Part shown: positions 8,662 through 17,374 of the stretch, one piece after another | Layout: the number at the start of each line of letters is the position of its first letter | Numbering within the stretch: position 1 is the first letter of the stretch | Assembly: GCA_029858965.1 (NCBI GenBank) | Contig: JAOUDZ010000001.1 | Location: 62,001-126,000 of the forward strand | Direction of reading: 5' to 3' | DNA from: Cyclobacteriaceae bacterium | Lineage (GTDB): Bacteria; Bacteroidota; Bacteroidia; Cytophagales; Cyclobacteriaceae | DNA length: 64,000 bases | Notes under the pieces: generated by a model | What the model was told of the DNA's origin: nothing | What the model saw: only the letters and a program-made list of their open reading frames with translations | Databases searched by the model: none | Made by a program: the position numbers and the translations under genes

Positions 8662-9735
8662 ATGGAGCAACATAATGCAATCGTCATTACCGGCGGATAC
8701 CTTGATTCCAGCAACGCAAAAACAGCGCATGGATTAATTCGAGGTTCAGACCGTTACAATATTGTTGGGATTATTGACCAGGAAAGCGCCGGAAAAGATG
8801 CAGGGGAAGTGTTGGATGGAAGAAAGCGCGACATTCCGGTATATGGCTCAATACGTGACTTTATTAATACAGGTAAACAAGCTACTTATTGCGTGATTGG
8901 TGTTGCCACAAAAGGTGGCGTAATACCGCAAGCAATTCAGATGATTCTCAAAGAGGCATTGGAAAACAATCTAAATCTTGTTAACGGCTTGCATGAATAC
9001 GTCTCAGACGTCCCAGAACTTGCAGCACTGGCTGCGCAAAAAGGACTTGAAATTATTGATGTTCGCAAACCCAAAAAGTTCAGGGATCTGCATTTTTGGT
9101 CAGGAAAAATTATAGAAGCAAAGTGCCCCAAGATTGCAGTATTGGGCACTGACTGTGCCTTGGGAAAACGTACGACAACTCGCTTTTTAGTATCTGCGAT
9201 GCGAAAAGCAGGTTATAAAGCGGAAATGATATACACTGGTCAAACCGGATGGATGCAAGGTGCGAAATATGGATTCGTATTCGATTCTACGCTTAACGAT
9301 TTTATTTCCGGTGAAATGGAGCACGCCGTTGTTACCTGCTACAAGGAAGTGAAACCTGACATTATCTTTATTGAGGGACAGTCTGCGTTGCGCAATCCCA
9401 GTGGTCCGGCCGGGGCAGAATGGATTGTTTCCGCAGCTGCCGATGCTGTGGTATTACAGCATAATCCGGCCCGGAAACAATACAAGGATATGGAATACTA
9501 TCCCGCTTATATCCCGGAATTGAAAGACGAAGTATCTTTAATCAAAATTTACGGTGCCCCGACGGTAGCCATTACCATTAATTCAGAAAGGATGACAACG
9601 GCGGAGGCGCGAAAAGCTGCATCCAAATATCAGGAAGAACTAGGTATTCCGGCAATATTGCCACTGGAGGATGGGGTGGATAGATTAGTTCCTATCTTTG
9701 AAACGATGATAAAGAAAAGCCTGATCCAGGCCTGA
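8662..9735 (+). CDS. DUF1611 family protein (DgcN-like N-acyltransferase candidate)
   Basis: A 357-residue DUF1611 protein. The N-terminal about 140 residues resemble a Rossmann-like domain. The C-terminal domain begins with a P-loop-like motif, GTDCALGKRTTT (about 162-173), typical of the family. Some members (DgcN) are reported to N-acetylate D-glutamate, after which an enolase-superfamily partner (DgcA) racemises the product. The next gene, 22 bp downstream, is exactly such an epimerase-family protein, which supports that role here. A less specific reading is a P-loop protein in dipeptide or D-amino-acid metabolism. The pairing is seen directly; the substrate is inferred. Confidence 0.85.
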   Translation: MEQHNAIVITGGYLDSSNAKTAHGLIRGSDRYNIVGIIDQESAGKDAGEVLDGRKRDIPVYGSIRDFINTGKQATYCVIGVATKGGVIPQAIQMILKEALENNLNLVNGLHEYVSDVPELAALAAQKGLEIIDVRKPKKFRDLHFWSGKIIEAKCPKIAVLGTDCALGKRTTTRFLVSAMRKAGYKAEMIYTGQTGWMQGAKYGFVFDSTLNDFISGEMEHAVVTCYKEVKPDIIFIEGQSALRNPSGPAGAEWIVSAAADAVVLQHNPARKQYKDMEYYPAYIPELKDEVSLIKIYGAPTVAITINSERMTTAEARKAASKYQEELGIPAILPLEDGVDRLVPIFETMIKKSLIQA

Positions 9736-9757
9736 TATTTCCTCAACGAATTAACGT

Positions 9758-10825
9758 ATGAAAATTAAAGATATTAAAGTCTGGAGTGTAGATCTGGGAA
9801 ACACAAAACCATACACTATTGCTTTTAAAACCATTGATGAGGTAAGAAACGCCTTTGTCGAGATCACGCTTGATAATGGTCTAACCGGCATCGGCGCGGG
9901 TAACCCAAGTGAATATGTAGTAGGCGAAACACTGGATCAATGTCTTGGTGCATTGCAGGAAAAGAACCTTGAATTCTTAATTGATCGTGACATTCGGGAG
10001 CTCAATCAGCTAACGTACGAGATCTGGCAAAAATTTCCTGACAATCCCTCTGCTCGTGCCGCGCTGGATATCGCCTTGTACGACGTCTTTACAAAGTTTC
10101 TGGATGTCCCGTTAGTCCAATTCCTGGGACAAAAAATCAAGAAACTACCTACCTCAAATACGATCGGGATAAAAAATGTGGCGGAAACATTAAAAGAAGC
10201 AGCAGAGTATATTAAGCAAGGATTTAACGTACTGAAAGTAAAACTTGGTAAAGATCTCGAAGAAGATGTTGAGCGTATTATGAAATTACGCGAAAAGTTC
10301 GGCGCCGGAATAGTAATCCGGGTTGATGCTAACCAGGGATATTCGGTGGAACAAACGATCCAGTTTTACGGGCGCACATACGATCTTAATGTTGAACTCA
10401 TCGAACAGCCGCTTCCCGCCAAGGCCATTTCTGAATTAAAGGGTCTGCCTAAGGAAGTCCGAAGCGTTGTTGCTGCTGATGAATCATTGATTACGCCTGT
10501 CGATGCGATTGAGTTGTTAAAACCACCCAGGGCTGTAGGAATATTCAACATTAAGCTGATGAAATGTGGCGGAGTCAGCCAGGGTTTAAAAATAGCTGAC
10601 ATCGCATTGCATGCAGGTATTGACTTGTTCTGGGGGTGTAACGATGAAAGTATTGTAAGCATCACAGCTGCCCTGCATGCTGCATTTGCCTGCGCTAATA
10701 CAAAGTACATAGACCTTGACGGAAGTCTTGATTTAGCGCGCGATGTTGTAAAAGGCGGATTTATTTTGAAGGATGGTCACATGTCCTGTTCCGATAAGCC
10801 AGGGCTAGGTGTAGAGAGAATATGA
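9758..10825 (+). CDS. Enolase-superfamily epimerase (dipeptide epimerase / DgcA-like)
   Basis: A 355-residue member of the muconate-lactonising subgroup of the enolase superfamily. The catalytic layout is visible: KVKLGK in the second barrel strand (Lys pair), the metal ligands Asp in RVDANQ, Glu in IEQPLP and Asp in AADES, then the second-side Lys in NIKLMK, and the DLDG motif near residue 325 typical of L-Ala-D/L-Glu epimerases. Substrates are either dipeptides from murein recycling or N-acetyl-D-glutamate if it works with the upstream DUF1611 protein. It is cotranscribed with that gene. The exact specificity cannot be read from the sequence. Confidence 0.92.
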   Translation: MKIKDIKVWSVDLGNTKPYTIAFKTIDEVRNAFVEITLDNGLTGIGAGNPSEYVVGETLDQCLGALQEKNLEFLIDRDIRELNQLTYEIWQKFPDNPSARAALDIALYDVFTKFLDVPLVQFLGQKIKKLPTSNTIGIKNVAETLKEAAEYIKQGFNVLKVKLGKDLEEDVERIMKLREKFGAGIVIRVDANQGYSVEQTIQFYGRTYDLNVELIEQPLPAKAISELKGLPKEVRSVVAADESLITPVDAIELLKPPRAVGIFNIKLMKCGGVSQGLKIADIALHAGIDLFWGCNDESIVSITAALHAAFACANTKYIDLDGSLDLARDVVKGGFILKDGHMSCSDKPGLGVERI

Positions 10826-10910
10826 GAGAAAGCAGACTTGTGACTTTACGGTGTTAGTCTCTGCAAACATCAGGGAAAATACAAAACAATTATGTTGTCT
10901 TAAAATTTCG

Positions 10911-12626
10911 CTACTGGATTTCTGGGATGGCTAGCTTCACCAGCGTACCTATACCAACTTCAGATTCAACTTGTATTTGTCCGTTGAGTTTATCAATGGC
11001 TTCCTTAACAATGTAAAGCCCCAGCCCCGACCCCGCGCCATCATCCGTCGCGCGATAAAACATCTTAAAGATGTTGGGAAGATGATCTCTGTCTATACCC
11101 TTGCCGTTGTCCTGGATGGCCAAAGTAGCGAGGTGTTCGCGTATTGTGATATCCACCTTAATCACGGGATCTTTGCCATTTCGGTAGCGGATAGCATTTG
11201 AAATAATATTATTCAGAATGACTTTCAACCTCCAACGATCAGAATAAAAGGGCTCATCCTGATAGATATTAATAACCTTCTCGACTGAATTTCCAGGGCT
11301 GGTGGCGAACTTTAGCTGATTGAATGTTTCATCGATTAAGGGTTCGAATAAAATTTCTTCGCGCTTCACTTCCAACCGGGAGTTCCTGGACTGATCCAGT
11401 ATTTCTTTAATAAAATCGTCCTGCTGCATTGCACTCTTATAGATCATCTCCAGGTACATATTCTTTTTGGACGTGTCTTTATCCTTTTTTGCGAGGTTAA
11501 TCAATCCAAAAACCGAGGCAATAGGTGCGCGAAGGTCATGCGATACACTGTATACAAAATTATCCAGTTCCGTATTTCGCTTGCTAAGTTCCTTATTGGT
11601 ACGGACGATCTTGTCTTCAGCCTCCTTCCGTGTGTTGATCTCTTCATTCAACGCACGGGTTCGTTCCTGCACCATGGTTTCCAGATTTTCGTTAAACTCT
11701 TCGAGCTTACGCTGAGCCACACCACGTTCTATTACGGTAGCCGACAGGATGATGGTCGAGATGCTTATTACACCAATAAAGATCTGCAGCAGCAACATGG
11801 AGTTGTAGGACTCAGACAACACGAACGGACCAACACCGATTATCGTCATGTAGATGGAGATAAGCGATACGATAAGAACTCCGGTGATGGCAATAATCAG
11901 CTCAAAACGGAAAGCCAGCCACAGTAAAAACGGCAATACCACGAAAGGCAGGGTACGTTCAAGTGTTGGTCTGAGATAATCTACTTTAAGCAGTAAGTAG
12001 ATTCCAACAAGGCTGAGCAGAAAAATACCCGCTTCCATTGCTTTCCCAGTGGAAAACTTAAATCCAATTCTTTTCGCTATCGAGAGTATTAAAGGGGTAA
12101 ACAATAGAATCCCAACCACCTTTCCAACCCACCAGGAGAATCCAGTTCTCAATAGATTCTCAGCCAGGACCGCATCGTTCAAATATAAACTCAAGGTTCC
12201 GATACCTGAGCCCACTGCACACATCAATAGCGTAGTGAACAAAAACCTGAAAGTACTCTTGGTTACACCAAAGGGATAGTCGTCTTTAATCCAAGCCTTC
12301 ACCATGTAATTGCCCACAACCACTTCCACGGTATTCCCGATAGCAATCAAGCTACTAATCGTAATGATCGTTTGAGGGGGGAGTTCCGGACTGTTCCAAT
12401 AGGCCATGACGTTAGCCACCAAAGCGCCTATGGTAATGCCTGGCCAGGCCGACCTGCCCAACAATATTATCAGCGCAAACCCAATTCCAGAGGGAGGCCA
12501 GGCCGGCAGTGCTGTTGTATTCTCAAAAGCGAAAAAATACCCCATCCTTGCGGATAGGTAGTACAGCAAGGCCACCACAATAATTTTGAGGTCGAGCTTG
12601 TATTTAAGTGACAGTTTATGAATCAA
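10911..12626 (-). CDS. MASE1-domain sensor histidine kinase (orphan)
   Basis: A 571-residue membrane kinase. Residues about 12-300 form a MASE1-type integral membrane sensor with about eight hydrophobic segments and the ALPAWPPSGIGFA signature near 38-50. A coiled coil follows (about 305-350), then HisKA with phosphoacceptor His363 (SVSHDLRAP), and a HATPase domain with DNGKGID and GSGLGLYI. There is no receiver domain and no response regulator nearby. The reading frame has a stop upstream and no suitable ATG, so TTG at 12626 appears to be the start. A TATATTTG box lies 22 nt before it. A paralogous architecture occurs at 57500-59158. Confidence 0.93.
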   Translation of the reverse strand: MIHKLSLKYKLDLKIIVVALLYYLSARMGYFFAFENTTALPAWPPSGIGFALIILLGRSAWPGITIGALVANVMAYWNSPELPPQTIITISSLIAIGNTVEVVVGNYMVKAWIKDDYPFGVTKSTFRFLFTTLLMCAVGSGIGTLSLYLNDAVLAENLLRTGFSWWVGKVVGILLFTPLILSIAKRIGFKFSTGKAMEAGIFLLSLVGIYLLLKVDYLRPTLERTLPFVVLPFLLWLAFRFELIIAITGVLIVSLISIYMTIIGVGPFVLSESYNSMLLLQIFIGVISISTIILSATVIERGVAQRKLEEFNENLETMVQERTRALNEEINTRKEAEDKIVRTNKELSKRNTELDNFVYSVSHDLRAPIASVFGLINLAKKDKDTSKKNMYLEMIYKSAMQQDDFIKEILDQSRNSRLEVKREEILFEPLIDETFNQLKFATSPGNSVEKVINIYQDEPFYSDRWRLKVILNNIISNAIRYRNGKDPVIKVDITIREHLATLAIQDNGKGIDRDHLPNIFKMFYRATDDGAGSGLGLYIVKEAIDKLNGQIQVESEVGIGTLVKLAIPEIQ

Positions 12627-12648
12627 AATTAATTAGCTCATTATCAAG

Positions 12649-12656
12649 CAAATATA
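12649..12656 (-). promoter_or_regulatory. Candidate -7 element TAnnTTTG for the first MASE1 kinase
   Basis: The reverse strand reads TATATTTG, a full TAnnTTTG match 22 nt before the TTG start at 12626. It supports that start. No convincing -33 TTTG was seen. Confidence 0.4.
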
Positions 12657-12866
12657 ACACATAATTTTTTGCATTATCCACCATTCCGGGCCTGAATTTT
12701 GAATTTCAGGGACGAGCAGCTTTTTTAGGGGGTCCGATGGTTCCTATCCTTTGGAGCTCATCGACTGGAAAACATACCAAACTAGTAAACTTTATCCGGT
12801 AAATGATTATAAGGGAACCGACTAAGACCTGAAAATTATATCTTCACGAGAGATTTTAACAGCCCT

Positions 12867-14027
12867 ATGGATCTTACTATTTTGTTTTCTCCCGTTGACG
12901 ACTCTCTGCTCGCCAACATATCCTCTCCTTCCAGCTTCCTGAAGAACATTCAGGTCTTCGGTGAAAAAATGCCGGATTATAAAAAAGCACATATTGCCAT
13001 TTTTGGCATAAAAGAGGAACGCGGAACGGTTCGCAATAAAGGCACGGCTGCAGGTCCGGACGAAATCAGAAAAAAGCTTTACAGCCTCAAGCGCGGGATA
13101 GGCGCTTATCGCATTGTTGATTTAGGCAATCTCAATGTGGGACACGATCTTCCGGAAACTTACGTAAGGATAAGTGAAGTATGCCGAATGATGTTAGAGC
13201 ATAACGTGCTGCCGGTTATTATTGGAGGTTCACACGATCTCGACTTTGGCCAATACTGTGCCTATGAAACCATGGATAAGCTGGTAAGTCTATTAAACAT
13301 AGATGCCTATCTGGACCTGGAAGAGAAAAAGGAATCCGGTGAAAGTCAGCAGCATATCCACAAAATATTGTTGCACGAGCCCAACTACCTATTCAGTTAT
13401 ACGCACCTGGCATATCAGAGCTATCTCATCGACCCGCTTTCCGTTTCCATTCTTGAAAAATTGTATTTTGAAGCTTTTCGTATCGGGCTAATGCGCACCA
13501 ACATGCAGGAAATGGAACCCACAATTCGAAACGCTGACATGATGTCAGTCGATATTACCGCGATCCGTTCCTCAGATGCACCCGGGAATGCTAACGCACA
13601 GCCTTTTGGACTCTCCGGTGAGGAAGCATGCCAGGTATGCTGGTATGCCGGTATGAACGAAAAACTCAGCTCGGTTGGATTTTATGAGTATAACCCCCAG
13701 TTTGACGATGTTCATAAAAAAACTGCGTCAGTAGTTGCAACCATGATCTGGTATTTTATTGAAGGTTATTACCACCGAAAGAATGAGCAAAACTTTAAGA
13801 GCAATGACTTCATGAAATATTCTGTCTCAATGCCTGTGGAGCCGGAAATTCTCACATTCTACAAAAGTAAGGTGAGTGAAAAGTGGTGGTTAGAAGTGCC
13901 ATATCCCACCGGGCGGAAGCGATATGCCAGAAACAGCATTGCCCCCTGCAGCTACAATGATTATCAAACGGCCATCAAGGGCGAAGTCCCGGAAAGGTAT
14001 ATCAGCATGCTGGCAAAATTAATTTAA
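12867..14027 (+). CDS. Arginase/formimidoylglutamase-family protein with altered metal site
   Basis: A 386-residue protein of the ureohydrolase (arginase/HutG) fold. The family motifs can be aligned: GGSHD with His123, then DAYLD at 146-150 in place of DAHxD, then SVDIT at 227-231 in place of SxDxD. Of the six binuclear manganese ligands, four are kept (H123, D146, D150, D229) and two differ (Tyr148 for His, Thr231 for Asp). I recall related Bacteroidota arginase-family proteins with similar changes, so this may be a family trait and not damage. It may be a non-hydrolytic or mononuclear-metal member. No histidine-utilisation or arginine genes are adjacent. The gene stands alone, divergent from the MASE1 kinase. 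Confidence 0.8.
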   Translation: MDLTILFSPVDDSLLANISSPSSFLKNIQVFGEKMPDYKKAHIAIFGIKEERGTVRNKGTAAGPDEIRKKLYSLKRGIGAYRIVDLGNLNVGHDLPETYVRISEVCRMMLEHNVLPVIIGGSHDLDFGQYCAYETMDKLVSLLNIDAYLDLEEKKESGESQQHIHKILLHEPNYLFSYTHLAYQSYLIDPLSVSILEKLYFEAFRIGLMRTNMQEMEPTIRNADMMSVDITAIRSSDAPGNANAQPFGLSGEEACQVCWYAGMNEKLSSVGFYEYNPQFDDVHKKTASVVATMIWYFIEGYYHRKNEQNFKSNDFMKYSVSMPVEPEILTFYKSKVSEKWWLEVPYPTGRKRYARNSIAPCSYNDYQTAIKGEVPERYISMLAKLI

Positions 14028-14191
14028 TCGGGCTTGATTATTATCGCAAACCTGCCAGGATGTACTCATCATGTTCAGCATTGCCATCTTGGGCATGCCA
14101 TTGAAATTTTCTAATTACGCCAGCGCAGCACAAGGAACTCACTGTATGACAATAAACGTTGCTTAGAAAATTGAAACGTAAAGGTACCCAG

Positions 14192-14914
14192 ATGAAGTAT
14201 TTACTGCCCGTCCTTTCCATGCTGGTGATTGCTTGCTCATCCAACCCGGACCCACAGAGAATTATTGACAGGGCTATCGAAACGGCGGGCGGAAAGAAAT
14301 TTGAAAGGAGCACCATAGCATTTGATTTTAGAAACCGTCACTATATCACCCACAGAGATGGTGGTAAATATTCTCATGAAAGAGTCTTCAACGATTCAAC
14401 GAACACTATTCACGACTACCTCACAAATGATGGTTTCCATCGCGAAATCAATGGCGAGAAAGCAAGTGTCCCGGATACGATGGCGGTAAAGTATGCACGT
14501 TCCGTAAATTCCACAATTTACTTTGCCTTGTTACCATACGGCTTGAACGATGCAGCAGTGAAGAAAAAGTTTCTTGGTAAAACAACAATTAATGATCAAC
14601 CCTACTTCATAATAGAAATAACCTTCGCGCAGGAAGGTGGGGGAGAGGATTTCAACGATGTATTTCTATACTGGATACATGAGCAGAATTATACTATGGA
14701 CTATGTGGCCTATCTATACTTCACCGATGGTGGCGGCCTTCGTCTTCGCAAGGCATATAATCCCAGGATGATCAATGGCATTCTATTTCAGGACTATATC
14801 AACTACGCCGCTAATGCGGATTCAGCCACGGTTTATCAAATGGAGGCCTTGTACAAACAGAATCTGTTAGAAGAACTAAGCCGGATTGAGTTAGAAAACA
14901 TCACGGTCAACTAA
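14192..14914 (+). CDS. Lipoprotein of the DUF6503 type
   Basis: A 240-residue lipoprotein. ATG at 14192 gives a classical lipoprotein signal (MKYLLPVLSMLVIAC), so an in-frame TTG 33 bp upstream is not needed. The mature part starts with SSNPDPQRIIDRAIETAGG and contains the long beta-rich region typical of DUF6503 proteins of Bacteroidota, which resemble LolA/LolB-fold outer-membrane-lipoprotein-like domains. It is probably anchored in the outer membrane facing the periplasm or the surface. There is no catalytic motif. It sits alone between the arginase-family gene and the NRAMP pseudogene, with which it is convergent. Confidence 0.75.
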   Translation: MKYLLPVLSMLVIACSSNPDPQRIIDRAIETAGGKKFERSTIAFDFRNRHYITHRDGGKYSHERVFNDSTNTIHDYLTNDGFHREINGEKASVPDTMAVKYARSVNSTIYFALLPYGLNDAAVKKKFLGKTTINDQPYFIIEITFAQEGGGEDFNDVFLYWIHEQNYTMDYVAYLYFTDGGGLRLRKAYNPRMINGILFQDYINYAANADSATVYQMEALYKQNLLEELSRIELENITVN

Positions 14915-14988
14915 TTTCACTTTTGATGTTCAGGTCGATGAATGCGTTGCGATTGTGTTGGTTATGCCGCCATGTAAGTGACCTACAA

Positions 14989-16269
14989 CTATTTTCTTTC
15001 CCTGAGAAAAACTAACCCTGCTACTGATATAACGATCCTGGACGTGAGTCCATAAACGATTAATAAGTGTCCGGAAGAATTTGTACTAAACCCTGATATT
15101 ATTGCCTTATCCACGTTGCTTAAACTGATCAGCAATACAGCAGCAAGCACCACCATAAGCAAAACATTATAATACCAACCATGCCTGAACCTCTCCGGGA
15201 TTAATATGGGGTCGCTTACAATTAGAATCATAAAGATAACCAAGAGTGGCAGCATAAAACCGTTTAGGACCTGTACAGCCAAAATCACTTTGATGGGTCT
15301 TAATCCCATGATACCGATCATGAAGCAAGTCATCAGCACAGCAACTCGTACCACCCTAAGCTTTTTCTCCTGCTTCACGCCGTAAACAGTTGCCGCAATA
15401 ATGGATGAAGCATAGGGAGCAGTGATGGTCGATGAAAATCCTGCTGCAAATAAACCGATTGCCAATGCCAGCGATGCGCCTTTCCCTGCCTGTGTTTTAA
15501 ACTCCGTAATCAAAACTGAAAAGGAAGAAAAATCGTGTATTGCAGTTCCTGCTACCAGTATTGCTCCCGTTATCAATCCGCCAAGCAGAATAGAAATAAT
15601 AAGCCCAACGCGCATCATCGGAATGGTCTGCCCCTTACTTATTCCGGACGCCAGCAATAGATTGCAGGGAACGACAGTCGTGCCCACCAAGCCCAGCACC
15701 AACAACTCCCCACCTGATGGAATAACAGGATTTATTGTAGCGTCAGCAGGCTGCCGACTGAAAATCCCTGCATCCACGCCAGCCGGATAAAAGCCAAACC
15801 CATAACAGCAATCAATGCCATCATAAGGTTGGATATCCATTTTGGTTTGCCTTGCCACAGCAATGCAAGTGCGGCAACTGAAATACCGGACGCAAGCCAT
15901 GGTGTTCCGACTCCTGACAAAAGATTTAAGCCAGAAACGGCACCTAAAATATTACCTGCTTCATATGCCGCACAGCCACCAATTACAGATCCGTCAATAA
16001 GCCATTGAAGAACTTTACCTGTTTTGTCACCAAACTGCACCGTCAAGGCTTGTCCAATGTTCATCCAACATCCCACTGGCAATGGTAATGCGCGCAGCCA
16101 CCTCCTGCAGGATAATACAGGCCACAATGGCAACATGTACAGCCTACAACAAATCTAATGCAAAGGTTGATCCTGCGGCTACTGCGGTGGTTACTGCGCC
16201 TGGACCAATGAAAGCAGCTGATACTACAGACCAAACTACTACACTTTTCCAGGTCCTGGCTTTCTCCAT
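14989..16269 (-). pseudogene. Decayed NRAMP-family divalent metal transporter
   Basis: Three pieces in different frames together form an NRAMP-type permease. Piece 1 runs from ATG 16269 (MEKARTWKSVVVWSVV) to an in-frame TAG at 16144-16146, where relatives have Trp in a Leu-Leu-Trp-Ala stretch. It reads on through the stop to IASGM. A 7-bp near-tandem duplication (CATCC AA CATCC at 16062-16073) then shifts the frame, and MNIGQALTVQFGD follows in piece 2. A second shift lies at about 15725-15760, after which piece 3 supplies GLVGTTVVPCNLLL and the remaining membrane helices to the stop at 14989. The total length would suit a roughly 420-residue transporter. It starts 45 bp after the yicC stop and was probably cotranscribed. 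One nonsense change plus two frameshifts argue for true decay and not one sequencing error. Confidence 0.85.
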
Positions 16270-16314
16270 GCTGGCGGGACGATTTAAAGCACAGCCATCT
16301 AGATTTTCAAATAG

Positions 16315-17193
16315 CTACACAACGTTACTCAATTGCTCTTTTATTTTTTCGAGTTCCTCCTTCATCACCACCACGTGTTTTTGAATAGCCGCATCGCTTG
16401 CCTTCGATCCGATCGTATTTATCTCACGGCCAATTTCCTGTGAAATGAAGCCCAGTTTCTTCCCATTGTTCTGCGATTCCTTGAGAATTAGCTCGAAGTA
16501 ATCCAAGTGAGCCTTAAGGCGTACTTTCTCTTCGTTAATATCCAGTTTCTCGATGTAAAAAATTATTTCCTGTTCCAGCCGATTTGTATCATATCCTTGC
16601 TCGCCAAAGAATGAAACAACATTTCCCTTAAGCTTATCGCGCACACGCTGAACGCGTTTGGGATCCAATTCTTCGATCTGTTTAAGTTCCTGACCAATAA
16701 CAGCGCAACATGCCTGGAGCATGTTGCCGAGCACTTTGCCTTCGGCCTTCCGAAAGGCTTCACACTGGTCAATCGCTTCCGTGATACAGTTCCTTACCTT
16801 TATCCATTCCTCCTCGCTGGTACGCTCCTTTATCTTATTCTGCATAACATCGGGAGAATTCAATGCTATTTCAAATAGTCCATCATAAGGCGACACTACC
16901 CTGTCCGCCAATTTTTTCAGTTCGGCATAATAAGCAGAAAACAAATTGATGTTGTATGATTGCTTGACTTCATCGTCACCATACCGTTGGTATTCAATAT
17001 TTATCGAAACCTTACCGCGCTCCAGTTTTTCACTGATCAAGTTTCTTACTTCAATTTCCTTATCGGAAAAGACTTTTGGCAAGCGAAGATTCAGATCCAG
17101 GAACTTTGAATTCAGGCTTTTGATTTCAGCTGTAATTTGAACCTGGCCATCATCCTTGGCACTTTGGCCAAATCCGGTCATAGATTTAATCAT
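16315..17193 (-). CDS. yicC: YicC/YloC family endoribonuclease
   Basis: A 292-residue YicC-family protein with the invariant N-terminus MIKSMTGFG and the C-terminal DUF1732 block GKKLGFISQEIGREINTIGSKA. YicC/YloC proteins form ring-like hexamers and act as endoribonucleases in RNA turnover. Length is normal. The start ATG at 17193 is certain from the family N-terminus. In many bacteria gmk follows; here the NRAMP pseudogene follows instead. Confidence 0.95.
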   Translation of the reverse strand: MIKSMTGFGQSAKDDGQVQITAEIKSLNSKFLDLNLRLPKVFSDKEIEVRNLISEKLERGKVSINIEYQRYGDDEVKQSYNINLFSAYYAELKKLADRVVSPYDGLFEIALNSPDVMQNKIKERTSEEEWIKVRNCITEAIDQCEAFRKAEGKVLGNMLQACCAVIGQELKQIEELDPKRVQRVRDKLKGNVVSFFGEQGYDTNRLEQEIIFYIEKLDINEEKVRLKAHLDYFELILKESQNNGKKLGFISQEIGREINTIGSKASDAAIQKHVVVMKEELEKIKEQLSNVV

Positions 17194-17374
17194 GAAATAA
17201 ATGTTCAGTTATTAATATGAGCGTACAGACGACCCACTCATGAAAACAGACTGAGATGGATACGGATTACAAAGTACGAAAACAAATGAAGTTAGAATGA
17301 AACCCAGAGGCTAATTTGCCAGACCGACCAGATAATCACTGCTGCAATATGCTATTCTGGTGGTTTTCTTAGTC

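Noticed and set aside
10826-10910. Imperfect stem GCAGACT...AGTCTCTGC between the epimerase and the MASE1 kinase genes
   Set aside because: Two unpaired bases, a 17-nt loop and no T-run make a terminator call unsafe.
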